Positions 36,422-48,869 of a DNA stretch of 64,000 nucleotides are shown here, piece by piece. The notes under the pieces are model-generated. The model did not search any database and was not told the DNA's origin. It saw only the letters and a list, made by a program, of their open reading frames with translations. The position numbers and the translations under genes are program-made. Position 1 is the first letter of the stretch. Every line of letters starts with the position of its first letter. Source of the stretch: Rotaria macrura (lineage: Eukaryota > Rotifera > Eurotatoria > Philodinida > Philodinidae); contig OENT01000089.1 of the NCBI GenBank assembly GCA_900239685.1, positions 2,761 to 66,760 of the forward strand, given 5' to 3'.

Positions 36422-39400
36422 TCAATGTTGACGTCGCCGCTTATAATTACATTTAAATGTTGCAAAATAAAAAAGTGTAACGAGAACCATGAACAATCCC
36501 ATTAGATAAAGAGGAACTAAATCAAAGAAATTGAATCGTTGTCTCTTTTTTGTTATGTCTTAAAATAGGTTAATGTTTTACTTGAATAGTTTAGTATTGA
36601 TATTTGATCCTTCGTATCGTTTGAGCATGCTTCAGTTAACATTTCATATTCATTAAGCTGCCGACCAAATTTAGGAAAAATCAACACCATCACAATGCCA
36701 ACGATTTGACTATAAATGATCAATTTATTTTATTCATAACGATTATGTCTGATATTTTCAATATTCAGTACTTCTGTATGAATTTAAGAAAGGGAGAAAG
36801 GCAATGCTTCCGTACTTCCGTTGTACTTCAAAGTACGCAGTTTCACTTTTCCCCCTCCATGATTTAAGAGAACAATCTGATAAAAATCTTTCTATAAGTC
36901 AGAAAGATGAGAAAACTAAAGTAGTGAACAAGAAGAAATAGTCATCACTACTCATGAGATATATAACCTGAACTAGAAATAGGAGAAGTATGAGTAAAGC
37001 ATGGAATAATTGAGGATTACACTAGCGGGGGGAAGTCTCGACTCTAAATGATCTCAGCCATTTCGAATGCTAGAGGTCTGAAAATTTTTGTGCTTACATT
37101 TCGTCAAGAGTGTAAATCAGATACACAATTTTCCATTGATTGATTAAGTAGAAAGAGAATTATGATGAATGAAAGCGGCTCGTAACTTTATCGCACTTGA
37201 AGTCTATATCTTTAGAAAATTATGAACGTTCTAAGGCAATGAATGGCTCGTAATGTAGCATTATGCCTTCACTATGTATCTATCTGATTTCATTAAAGTT
37301 CATCATTCCTCTCTAGTAATGTGACCATTTTATGGTGACTATTCCAGTGAAGGAAAATCATCTGGTGTCTTTTTGAGAGAAGAACTCAGTAGTAATTTAA
37401 TGCATGATGCTCAAAGTCTTAGCAAAGATACCTTACCGATTGGACATTTATAACTCAAGAAGAAACACCATAGACTGAACTTCAGCTCTGCTCAAGAAAC
37501 ATCAGACATCAATAATGTATTTAGCAAGAGATAATGAAACATTTACTAGGCAGTGGTTTACAGGTTAAAAGACTTAACGGTAAGAAATGCATATCATGAG
37601 TCACAATTTTCTCCATGATTAAGCCATCGAAGCAGAATTATGCCTATGAACTACACTTCTGATGAAGTGCATGCATAAAAGCTTTTAGCCCTCTGGCATT
37701 CACAATCGCTGAGAATTATTTAAGGTCGAAACTTTTGTCCACTACGGTGAATCTAATTCGCCATATCGTTTATATATGAAATAGGGTGTCATATATTTTG
37801 TAGAACATAGTTCCAATGCAAAATTTGCATGGACCCCGACAGTAGAGTAATAATGAATAATATCAGACATTATCACATTTCTCTTCATAATTACATCATG
37901 AAAAACAAGTAACAGTCAATGCAACTTGTTGGTATTTCCGTACATATTACGTAAGCACATATATATTCTAGGTGTTGAGGTATTTCTGAGACTAAAATCA
38001 CTCACATGAAGTTTGAATTCTGACTGCAGAAATGAAAATGTCTTCCTTACTCGCGTAAAAATCTGGTTAAACTCTAATGTAGTTCTTCCCCGAGGGTTTC
38101 TACCCGAAGACGAATAGTTACCTATACCTATATTTGTGTACTTTCATCTCTAGTCTCATTTCAAAACAGAAGCGAATCTACTGTTTACCGATTTGAAATT
38201 AACGGAAAACAACACACTTGAAATATTTTGAGCGAGAATATGGATAATTCAAGAATTTTATTGGAAATGATCGAATACGGTAGTAAGAAATTTAATTCAT
38301 GGGATTCTAGGCGAATTTCGTATGGGCAAACTTATTGAAACAGATCCAAAAGAGAACAGTATTTGGAAGCAAATTAATAAGCCGCTTTTACATCTGACTT
38401 CGATCGTTGCGGATCTGATTGGTTATAAAATTTACACGAACTCAAAAAGGAAAAAAAGGTAATGCGACATTTAAAATCTCCAGAACCTCTATGATTTCGG
38501 AGAGATTATATGAAACTCGGAAACAAACAATGACATCTACATTTGTTAATATAGATACGATGATAAAATATATCGAACTGTCGAAAGCGGAAATAATATG
38601 CATAAACCTATCGTTTCTTAAATGAATCTCCTCCTTCAATAGTGATACCACCGCCTCTCACAACACTCACACCTGCCCATAATCACTCTCTCTTCAATTG
38701 GCTACACATAATGCATTAGACACCATACATGATTCTTGTTGCATAGCTAATGTCTCGGCAAAATTTTAGAATAAATCAGTTTACTTCTGTGGAAATAGGT
38801 GTAATTTACTTAAATACTGACGATATTTCTATATCATAACAGTGTCTTTCGAAATCTTCATTATAGTTCAGTTTTGTGAAAAACTGTGAAATCAATTGAG
38901 CACAATAGATGAACAAGAATCTTCGAATTGCGAGACAAAAATTGAAATAACTAGATACTATACGTTAGAAGTTGCGCTGAAGATGCTCAGCTTTTAACTC
39001 TTCTATACCAGCGTTTGTCTCGAATGATACATGTAAAAATTAATGAAAATTTGACTGATTTACCTAGACATTACATTAATTCCAATGGTAGTTGCTTCTG
39101 GTACGGGATAAACGCATTCAAGACTCAAATCCATTGATATAGGCGATAAAGGTATAGATACAAATCCAACGAAGGCAAATGCAAAATAAATATAATATTT
39201 CCATACTCGATTGATAATAAACTAAAGCATTCATGTTAGGATTCGATTTGATAAATTAATTACATACCAAAACAAGAAGAATATAAGCAACTGAACTTCC
39301 GGTGTATAATATTTTCGAAATTTCTTCTAATTTTCCTGTTTTATCAGCACAATAACCAGCTACCAACGAACCTAAAGTTCCTGCTCCAATAAACCATCCT

Positions 39401-40631
39401 AAACAGATTCCAACAGTTACATCATCATAGCCAAATGGACACATCATCTGTTCAACTAAGGTCGAAAGTGTATTAAAACAACCGAGTGCAATTCCGCAAC
39501 CAATACATAGAACAACATAAGATTTCGATCGATAAAGCTAATGATGACAAATATCATGAAACTTCTTCAAATATTTCATTAGAACTTTTTTACCCTTTTA
39601 AGTGATAATAAAAATGGTTGTTGAGTATGAACGATTGCTTTACATGATGGCGTAGGTGGTTGAGCTGATCGCATTCCAAGCGAAAGTATACCAGCTAACA
39701 AAGCCGGTACTACACTTAAATATAGCTAGAGAGAAACATGGTACAGTATTTTAAGAGAATACTTGTATTCTATGAACAAACCAATAATGGAATTTTACTC
39801 GTATCAGGTACGATAATTGGTGAAAGAATACTGCCAATAAGAATACCAAAAAAGTTACCTGAATGTAAGATTACAATTTATTATGAAATTTCTCTGAAAT
39901 CCATACTTCCAATAGCAATTGAATTAGCTAAAGAGCGTTGCTGTTCAGAAAACCATAGAAATGAAAATTTCGTTGGAATAAATAGAATAAATGTTTGTGC
40001 CAATGAACATGTAAACTGACCTAAAATTAATAGTCTTTTTCTTTTCTTCTTATTTCTTGTTTTTTAATAGACAAATTAAATTCTTTTCATGTTTTACCAA
40101 TCAAAAGTATTATAAATCTTCCTTCGGTACCAAATACTGTCGACGTACTAAAACATCGAACAATACTTCCAATAGCATTCATCCAAACACCAATATACAT
40201 CTACGAAATGAGTAACAAAAAGCGAACATTGATATCATTTATCTTTGAGACATTGTTCAATGCAAACCCCAGCACGAACACCAAGTTTATCAATTAGCCA
40301 CGTTGAAGGTAATGTAAATGGTATTGTTACAATCATATACATTAAACTAAGCCAATTAATAGCATTGTAACTGACTTTGTAATATTCTACGCCCAAATTA
40401 GCGATTGGTGAAAAATTAATCCAAATCTATAGATGAAGTTTATAATGAATCAATTCAATCAAAACAGCTTACTAAGGCATTCGATATCTGGGCCAAACAT
40501 ACGACAAATAAATAGAACCAACGACGTTTGTACGTAACATAGACTTTTGGAATCGACGTATTCACTTCTTCATGATCACTTTGATTTAACTCTTCATTGT
40601 CACTTTGATTTATTGGTTCATAATCAGTCAT
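36422..40631 (-). CDS. SLC49-family major facilitator transporter (copy B)
   Basis: A paralogue of copy A with the same exon pattern. Exon 1 encodes an acidic tail with two NQSD repeats, then YKRRWFYLF. Later exons give WINFSPIANLG, AINWLSL, SLAQTFILFIPTKFSFLWF, CPFGYDDVTVGICLG and YPVPEATTIG, and the last exons encode TM11-12 with a basic RRRQH end instead of copy A's acidic tail. Shared introns sit at the same codon phase. The intron after TM10 is 2354 bp here (36710-39063) but 66 bp in copy A. Conversely, the intron before NFFG is 48 bp here and 826 bp in copy A. The ATG is directly preceded by TTTCAG. No stop or frameshift is evident in the exons, so it should be functional. The transport substrate is unknown. 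Confidence 0.82.
36710..39063 (-). other. 2.35-kb intron of SLC49 copy B
   Basis: It is bounded by GTAAATCA (39063 inward) and TTTATAG (ending at 36710). No recognisable gene, transposase or terminal repeat was seen inside. The open frames at 38419-38651 overlap antisense and look spurious. Its size, against the 66-bp counterpart in copy A, suggests a large insertion in one copy or loss in the other. Confidence 0.6.
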
Positions 40632-41761
40632 CTGAAAGTAAACATGTCAAGAATCTATCGAATTCAAAGATCAATATCGAAGATGAGCTAATGCTTGAAG
40701 AACAAAACTGAATTCGAAACTTCAAAACTCTGTTTGAATCTATGATCAAAAATATGTTCTCATATATATATTTATATATTTATAATTATGAATGAATCTT
40801 ATGTTCAGAAAATTTCTCGTATCTTATACTGAAGTAGATTAGAACTTTGTGTATTCACCTTCATCATTGATAAACAAATTAAACATGAACTAAAAATAAA
40901 AAATTACTCAGTTAATTTTTTATATCAGAGCTAACGATGCAAAAGTCTCACTGGATACACAACGATGATGCTAATCTTCAAATTGATAGACATATCGAAA
41001 GTATCAGACGATGTGCAATGCATTCATATAAGTAGCTGCTCTAGATTTAGATCTTGCTTGAACAAAGCAACATTGAATCATTACCATGTATTCCTCATAA
41101 GTTGATCGTTCACAACAGTAATCGATGAAAGTCTATTTCTAATTTCGACGTGTAAAGTAATGTTATGAAATCCTATCCTAGTTGAAACCATGTGATTGAA
41201 GACGATGAATTGAAACTTTGCCAAATGTTTCGAAATGAAATATAAATCGAAAATGTACATTGTAAAATTTTTGTTTTAACACTAAGTTGTGCTATGCAAC
41301 GCTAGTTTGTGTATATTTCAGAAAAACAAGAATATCATTAAAAAAAGAAATGTTTCTTCTTGTGAGACTAAATGAGTTAATTGTTTAATCTTTGAACATT
41401 TATTTTCGTTCATATTTATTGTTGAGCAACATTGATGATAGTTCCGAACTAGTATATATTATATATCAAGAATACTAAGAGATTCTACGTTTTGATTATG
41501 AGTTAAAGTGATAAATGCGCAGAGAAATCAATAGTCTCATCCTTTTCAAAGATATTTCGTTAGAAACTATCCGAAAACTATAATCACTTGTACGACAATG
41601 ACTCTAATTTTGCCGATATTTCAGGGATAAACATGACAACAGACATAACATACGAACACCGAGCTAGTTTTTATCTATTGAAATTATGAAGAAAAAAAAA
41701 CAAGAGAAACAGAAATAAGTTGCTTTGTTCGTTTTTATTATTATTCTTATACTCGTTATTT
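40632..41761. other. Intergenic, no gene recognised
   Basis: AT-rich sequence between the 5' end of SLC49 copy B and the 3' end of LSM1. Nothing coding is seen. Confidence 0.4.
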
Positions 41762-42573
41762 TTAATAATGTTCTTCGATAGGATTTCCTTCATCAACAAG
41801 GCCATGCTCAATCATTGCTTTTTGTCGAAGTTTTTCGATGCGTTCTTTCTTTTCAATATCTTGTTTTTGTAATTTAAGTATTTCTTCAATTGTTACTTCA
41901 TAAAGTGGTACACGTATTGGTTTATGAAAATCTAATTCACCAATAAGTAAAACATTTTCACCGCGTATTACGAATAAACCTCGAGGAATATCCGCATATT
42001 GTTGACCAACACAAATTCGTTCAAATGCTTGATGAAGAACGAGATTACCTTTAAAATAACAAATCTTATTTTTTTGATATTATTTAATTTTTTTCTTCTT
42101 GAAATGCAAATATTTAATTAAAACTTGCAATTGTCTATAACCAGCCTTTCTTTTGTAAAACTTCTGTATTGAAATAAAGATATATGCTAATTAAATACAT
42201 GTTTAATCCTTTAGTTTGCATTTATAATATGTAAGAATATATATCCCTCTTTTCAATAGTAATAGTATCTCGTGAAATCAATCCATCGTCTTGTTACAAG
42301 ACACATTTTTTTTGTCTGTTGTAAAATAACATGAACTCTCTTTTCTTTAATTGCACCTACCGAATTGATCAAGACTTCGTAAAAAGGCGATCAGTGTTCG
42401 ACCATCACGTAGCATGACCATTAGCTGTTCTGCGAAGAAAATATACCGTCAAAATAGTTGACATACTTTATTCTATGATCATTTATACATTTTGATTCCT
42501 TACTATCAATGTCGCCAATTAATGTCGCTATTCCAGATAGATAAAAATCATCGTTGACAATACTCAAATCCAT
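41762..42573 (-). CDS. LSM1: Sm-like protein LSM1
   Basis: Three exons (42504-42573, 42361-42429, 41762-42048) encode 141 residues. After a short N-terminus the Sm1 motif reads LSGIATLIGDI, MLRDGRTLIAFLRSLDQF and NLVLHQAFERI, and Sm2 contains DIPRGLFVIRGENVLLIGELD. The helical, charged C-terminal extension (VTIEEILKLQKQDIEKKERI) is what sets LSM1 apart from other LSm subunits. LSM1 joins LSM2-7 in the cytoplasmic ring that binds oligoadenylated mRNA 3' ends and promotes decapping with PAT1. Intron 1 is 74 bp and intron 2 is 312 bp. The gene is divergent from the raftlin-like gene, with 429 bp between start codons. Confidence 0.95.
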
Positions 42574-43002
42574 TATTACTTTATTGATTTATAAAAATAA
42601 AGAATCTAGAAAATAAGTGATATTTTCATCCATTTTATATTGTTCTCGTTCAATGCACATAGACTAAATAGTACATTCTTATTTAACGCCTTTCTTACTC
42701 CGCCTCCTTTTTGCGCATGTAATTGAAAGATTTCCTTTTCTCTTTTATATACATATGCATCATTATTCAATCACATATACAACTCACTACTACAGTATCA
42801 ATTAAGTTAAATATAAGCGAAAAAAGAAGGGAGACGCTCTGTCTTCTTCGTTTTTTTTCTTCTTCTTTGCATCTTCTTTTTTTGTGATACGTAGGCGAAA
42901 CGTGTACTTTATATGTCTATAAAAGCGAAATAACGTAGAAGAAGAAAAATCATAACGAATGATGTTAAACGGTGTATAGATCATAGTCGAACATTCGTTA
43001 TC
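42574..43002. promoter_or_regulatory. Divergent intergenic region LSM1 / raftlin-like
   Basis: A 429-bp AT-rich gap between two divergently read genes, presumably holding both promoters. It has a pyrimidine/purine-biased tract near 42840-42900. No specific element is recognised. A minus-strand open frame (42802-43098) overlaps it and looks like a shadow. Confidence 0.4.
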
Positions 43003-44052
43003 ATGGGTAATACAAGAAGTAATTATGAACGGCATGAAGATGATGAACAACAACAACGAATCATCATAGGAAAAGAATTTCGTCTCGTTCTCGGACAAGT
43101 TAACTTATCAAGCAATCTAAGAAAGAGAAAAAAAGATCTTGCAAATAATAAACAACAACATCCTCGACAAGTATCATTGTCATCGTCGAACTCAACAATA
43201 GCATCATCATCTTCTTTTGATCATCATCAATCATCGGTTTATTTTATTCAACTTGATATACCAACGTCTCCATTCGATTCAAACGAACTCGATACACATG
43301 CATTTATTCAATATTTATTTCATCAAGATTCCTACGGTAAAGAACTTACACATATATTTAAAATTCCCACTCTTAGTACAACTAATAATAATCAAAAGAG
43401 TCAAACGAAAACATTACCAACACTTAAAATAGCTGCAATCTATTATGATCAATCGGTAACAACTGATGAAATAAATATTCAAACGATTGCACTGCTATCA
43501 GAAAATGAACTTGAAAAAAATATTCAAGAATTCAATCAGACGAATATATTATCTATTTATGCATCAAGTATATCTATTTTTCATTATTTTTGTTTCTCTG
43601 AAAAATACTCTATTTTTCGATTTAATTTAGAATCAAAAGCCTATGTTATTCATAGGAAAAAACTAATGATTAATATTAAACATAAATTAATTCGCTCAAC
43701 AACAACATCTAAAACGATACTTGAAAATTTCGAATGGCTTCATCCATTTATCAACCATTCAAATTTAGGCTATCGCTTATGTGGAATAATTCCTTTTCGT
43801 GATACTCCGTTAGATACCTCATTTATTGTTTATTGGTTGTTCGAACAAAAAGAAACAACTGAAACTATTCAGTATGATTACTGTATCATTGAGTATCATT
43901 TAAAATCTTCGTCATCTAACAGTTGGACATCGTTACTTAATATGATGTCAAAACAAGATTGGAAGTTAGTAGCAACATTCGATTATAATCAAAAGAAAAA
44001 AACTGGAGGACAAATATATATTTTACTTTTTTTTCAAAGAATAAAAAATTAG
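43003..44052 (+). CDS. Raftlin-like N-myristoylated protein
   Basis: An intronless frame of 349 residues. It begins MGNTRS, which fits the N-myristoylation consensus (Gly2, Ser6), and is followed by basic and Ser/Gln-rich low complexity (residues ~20-75). The C-terminal ~120 residues parallel raftlin (RFTN1/2): GYRLCGIIPF, FIVYWLFEQ, YDYCIIEYHL (raftlin YDAIVVEQW), a helix LLNMMSKQDWKLVATF (raftlin LLNSLAAYGWQLTCVL) and a final strand IYILLFFQR (raftlin IVFLQRP). An upstream patch ELTHIFKIP parallels raftlin LEHIFRAIL. Raftlins are acylated proteins of membrane rafts that act in receptor signalling and endocytosis. The match is by eye and remote, so the family call is moderate; a rotifer-specific protein is the alternative. 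It is divergent from LSM1. Confidence 0.55.
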   Translation: MGNTRSNYERHEDDEQQQRIIIGKEFRLVLGQVNLSSNLRKRKKDLANNKQQHPRQVSLSSSNSTIASSSSFDHHQSSVYFIQLDIPTSPFDSNELDTHAFIQYLFHQDSYGKELTHIFKIPTLSTTNNNQKSQTKTLPTLKIAAIYYDQSVTTDEINIQTIALLSENELEKNIQEFNQTNILSIYASSISIFHYFCFSEKYSIFRFNLESKAYVIHRKKLMINIKHKLIRSTTTSKTILENFEWLHPFINHSNLGYRLCGIIPFRDTPLDTSFIVYWLFEQKETTETIQYDYCIIEYHLKSSSSNSWTSLLNMMSKQDWKLVATFDYNQKKKTGGQIYILLFFQRIKN

Positions 44053-44169
44053 CAGAAAAAAAAACATTCTTCTTTGTCATTCTCTGTGTAGTGAACTAAT
44101 TAAAAGGAAAAAAAGGAATACAACATTGACTGTTAGTTTTCTTTTTAGAAAATTTTACTAGATATATTA

Positions 44170-47100
44170 TTAATATCGACTTATATCACGCCCGAATAGA
44201 TGAGTACGAACCCAATCAAATGCAAGTAAAGTCTTCGTTCGTCCAGTAAACATTTCAGTAAGATAATATGATTTCCATAGATAAGCAGCGCTACGACCAG
44301 ACAATGGTCTGAGATCAAATACATCAAGTAATGGTTTCGAGCCAGTGAAATCCAGTACTGCTTCATCACCACCAACGTATGCCAACATACCCATATGTTT
44401 ATATCGAAATGGTTTTAAATTTTGTTGATCAAAATTATTCATTCGTGTATCTGCTACTTGATTAAGTAATTCGGCTACGTAACGACCTTCCTGAGATGCA
44501 ACTTGAGCTGTTGCTGGTAATGCACGACTTTTTTTATCTGCCTTTTCAAGAATCGTACGTAGTGCGGCGAGTGTCAAATAACCTGATTTTTCTTTATCTG
44601 CTTCTTCAAAAGCTTTTTCAACACTTTTGGAAAATACTTCAAGCTAAAACGAAATGCAATCTTACAAAATAAATAATCTCTCTCATGGATACGCCTATCG
44701 TACTGTTTTCTTATCAACTCATGGAAAACTACCGTTGAACTTAAATGCACGATGTTATCCATACTTTACCCAAGCAGTTTTACTCCAACTTAAAAATTCT
44801 ATTATTAATCGTTCTAGTTAATATTCATCTGATGCAAAAAGCGTATGATATGGATAACTTCACATATAATTGACCGTTACCTTACTTCGATATACTACGA
44901 CATGCATTAACAGCAATTCAATATTCATGCATACAAATTATGTATTCGCAAAGAGTATGTGAACACTGAATGCATTCATGAATAGATGAATACCGGATGG
45001 GAAACAAAACTGTATCCGGATTTTTAATAAGTCTAAATTAAGCTGCGTAGAATGAAAAATTAGATTGTGTTATAGTTTTGAAAGAACTGTGTGAATGAGA
45101 TTCTAATATCAAATTCATTTTTAATACCAATCTACGTAGATGTATTTGAGTTCATGAATAATGCAATAATTTCATTGTTGAAAAACTTATCCTTCGGTCA
45201 ATTGCTATACAGATGGGATCGATAGAGGTAATTATTGATCCAAGTTTCAGATAGATTGCGTCTATGATATACGTTTGACGGAAGCTAATAGATGATGTCG
45301 ATTTTTTAACTCAAGATTCTAAAGTATGAAGAAAAATTTTCTTTTAAATTAAACATGCAAGAAAATGTAAATCATGAGAATAGGTTGCATTAAAAACATT
45401 CATCTCATGATCCATAATATTTGAAAGTCATTTTTAAAAATGTGACTAATGATGTGATAAGTCTCAGTGTCTAATGAATTAGTTGAAAAGAAAAGATCGT
45501 CTGAATTATTCAAAACCGAAACTCACGATTTCATCAAATTTCTCGATACCGTTTCGATGCTGCAATAGTTCAGAGTTCTTTGAACTGAAAATCATTCAAA
45601 CCATAGCTATGATTTCATTATCAAATCAACACTAGGCAGTTAGTTCCTATGAACTCGAGCGTCAGTAGAAATAATTTGTTAATGAAATTGAAAACATTTT
45701 TTTAAAACTTTTATGCTCAAAACTACTGACTGAGCACACTTGAAAGAATCAACATCGATTGGGTTCATAAATCAGAATTTCGCTTAACTCAATGATTTTT
45801 CGGTTGTGAGGAACATAATTGAATATTGCATAGGATGGTTTTGACAGTATGAATAGTTTTGTTTTACAGAAATTACTAAAATAAAATATTGAAATACTTG
45901 TGGAAATTCTGTTATTTTATTTTCGACCAATGTTCGGAATTGTTGAAGGTCAAGTGCTTCTCGTTTTTCTGTATCAACTTCTTCGAATAATAATTGAATA
46001 CGATCGACTAATTTTGGAATCTGAATGGTTGCACAATCACCGAGTGCAAATATTGAACCATCATCAACACCTTTCACACGTAAATATGGATCAGTAAGTA
46101 GACCCATTCGATTACTTTGAACATCTAAGCCAATGATTTCTCGAATTTTATTAGTTAATGGTCGAGCTTTAATTCCAGTTGCCCAAACAACAACGGAACA
46201 CGGCAATGATTTCAATTCATCGGAATCTTTTAATTGAATAACAACTTCACGTTGTTTTACTTCCTTGACAAAGGTGTTTATTAATACTTCAATATTTTCA
46301 CGATGGAAATGTCTTTCTGTGTAATCACTTATTTGCTTGTCCTAAACGATGAAAATTCATGACAAGCTTGTTGTGTAAGACGAAGAAGAAAAAATGATTT
46401 TTACTAACCATCATGGATAAAATATGATCGAGCGCTTCAACTAATGTTATTTTTACATCATTAGCAACAAGCCGTGGAAAATAAGTTTGCAAATCTTCAC
46501 GTACTAAATCGGCAAGCTAAAAGTATAAATAGCATTTTCCTTTAATATTAACTAGAATTTCATATCGATTATTTCATTCAAACAATCGACTAACTATCTT
46601 TATTTAAATTTAAAGCGATCAAAAGAAGTTGTTAACAACCGAAGACAATCGATTATGATCGTTTCGGGAGTAGCGAGTATGTTGCATTCAAAAAGTTCAA
46701 ATGGGAACTAGATCAAATTGTACTTTCAAGAGAATATATAAAATGTTCGAATACTATTCGACTTCATATTATCAGTACCAGCGAATCTCAATGAAGTAAT
46801 ATCACACACTTCGAATGATTAACTTATGTAGAGCTATGTCCACTGAAATGAACTGTTATCTTTCGTCATGTTTGATAAATCTGGAAGTTTCAACAAAGTC
46901 GAACATCCATTTCGTCAAATTATTCCATACTCTTAAGAAACAACTTGGAAATTGTACATAATTGAAGAGAGAGATGTATTCATTTTCATTGCAACTTTAA
47001 GAACTATTAGAAATGCACGTGGGCAACATAAAAATCAAAACATCACATTCTTGATTTTTTATGACATAGTTGAGCATCTATGAATATTACAAGTGAGTAG

Positions 47101-48869
47101 TTATAGGTGTCCATCAGTAAGTTATCGATCAAATTTCGAGCACACTGAATTTTATCGTATCGATACTTATTTTTATAGTACTGCAGTCTGCGAGTCGGGT
47201 ACCAGTAAAGAATGATTTTTTCGGATCGAGTATGGATGGGTACGACCAGTTGTATTCTTACAATACTCAAATTTATTTCCAACGAAGCTATGAAGTAGAA
47301 CAGACTTCAACAGTTAAGTAAATGTCTTGGTAAGGTATGGTCATTAAAGTCTTCTAATCCGAACTGGATAGTTGTTGAAACGAAACTGATTACTTTTTTT
47401 GTGCCGTCTTTTCTACTTTGAGATTAGTCTAGCATGCACATATTGTTATAGATAATTCAAATCATGAAGAATTCAAAATTATATTCTCAAGTCTTACCTC
47501 AATATCACACAGTCTACATCGTTCAATCTCAACTCCGCCAAATTAAACGAATCTCAAACGATCTAATATTGAGTTTGAACGTGACATCGATTCAATATTT
47601 TCATGAAAGAAAAACATACTTCGGCAGCGAATTCTACACCAGTTGGTCCACCACCAACAACGACAAAATGTAGAAGACGTTTTCTTTCGGCTGCTGTTAT
47701 TGTCGGTGTCATGGCAGATTCAAAAGCATCACTTATTGCTGAACGTATACGTCTAGCATCAAGAATTTCCTTGAGAAAATGTGCATGTTCTTCAACACCC
47801 GGAGTATTGAATGTATTGTTTTCGGATCCGACAGCAACAACCAGCACATCGTATTTCATTTGAAATTCAGGTCGAACTCGAGCTAAAATTAGAATAAAAC
47901 CAAGTAGGAATTATTTGAAAACAAGATAAACTTCTTTACCAGAATCTTTAATAATTCTTGATGAAGCGCCACTTAACCGTCGGGATGGCACAAGTATAGC
48001 TTTAACATCATCACCACGAGATACTGGTTGTTCTGTATTGGTATTGCATGTTATAATTTTGTTTTTCGGATCCACATTAACACAATGAGCCTCTATATAT
48101 TTAACACGCGGTCCAATCAGTGCACGAATCGGTTCGATCACCGTTCGAGTCTCGACTGTGCCGACACTTACCGATGGTAGTAATGGGGTCATTAAAAAAT
48201 AATTACGTGGTGATAAACAAACCACTTCATATTTTTCAGTATCAATATGTTTCAGAAGTGGTACAGCGCCCCAGCCTAAACCGAACTTATTCAGATTAAT
48301 TGAAACCAAAAAACGAATGATTCACCTGTTCCAAGAACCACAACACGTGGTTTTGTTCCAATAGTCTTATCAGAATCACTCATTTCATTAAACCATCGAT
48401 AACGCTGATAACCACGAACACCATAAAATGTACCGAAACCAACAACGGTAATGATGAGAACATTTCTTAAACGCCGTTTTAATTTTGCACCTAATAAAAT
48501 AGAATGATTGAAAAATATATGTCAGTCGTATGCATTTAAATGAGCATGAGAAATTTTTCCGGACGACTGATCGAGTTCGAACAATTGTTAGCTGTTCTTT
48601 TGCCTTAGGCACATCATAGGACTTTGTTTAATCGACTATGTCTGCTATTTGAAGGGAAATAGAAAGTTCAAGAAGAAAAACATCTATTTGTTTTTCTTGA
48701 AAGAAAAAAATGCTCACGAACCAAACGTTTCCTTGACTGACTGCCGAGAAAACCAAGCAAGGTTTCGATTAATTATTGGTTTCATTTGATTTATATGTTT
48801 CAATGATAAATTTCGTCGTGGCTCCGCTGCTACTAATTGTTGAAGAAGTTGTGTTGAACGAGAAAGCAT
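44170..48869 (-). CDS. Mitochondrial type II NADH:quinone oxidoreductase (NDH-2, NDE-like)
   Basis: Seven exons (48722-48869, 48326-48490, 47940-48275, 47620-47882, 46409-46516, ~45898-46341, 44170-44643) give about 645 residues. The N-terminus (MLSRSTQLLQQLV, Arg/Ser-rich, no acids early on) looks mitochondrial and is followed by a hydrophobic segment LIITVVGFGTFYGV. Two dinucleotide folds are present: VVVLGTGWGAV for FAD and FVVVGGGPTGVEFAAE for NADH. VVWATGIKARP and FALGDCATI are the usual late FAD-contact motifs. The C-terminus AYLWKSYYLTEM ... DWVRTHLFGRD is the membrane-anchoring amphipathic region. Two EF-hand-like segments (VDTEKREALDLQQF and ADKEKSGYLTLAAL) are inserted before the C-terminus, as in Ca-regulated external NDH-2s, but both lack the position-12 acidic ligand. 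The enzyme would oxidise NADH to ubiquinone without proton pumping. Introns of 1103 and 1254 bp stand out among 50-70 bp ones. Confidence 0.9.

Noticed and set aside
47603-47863. 86-codon plus-strand open frame
   Set aside because: Antisense shadow of NDH-2 exon 4.
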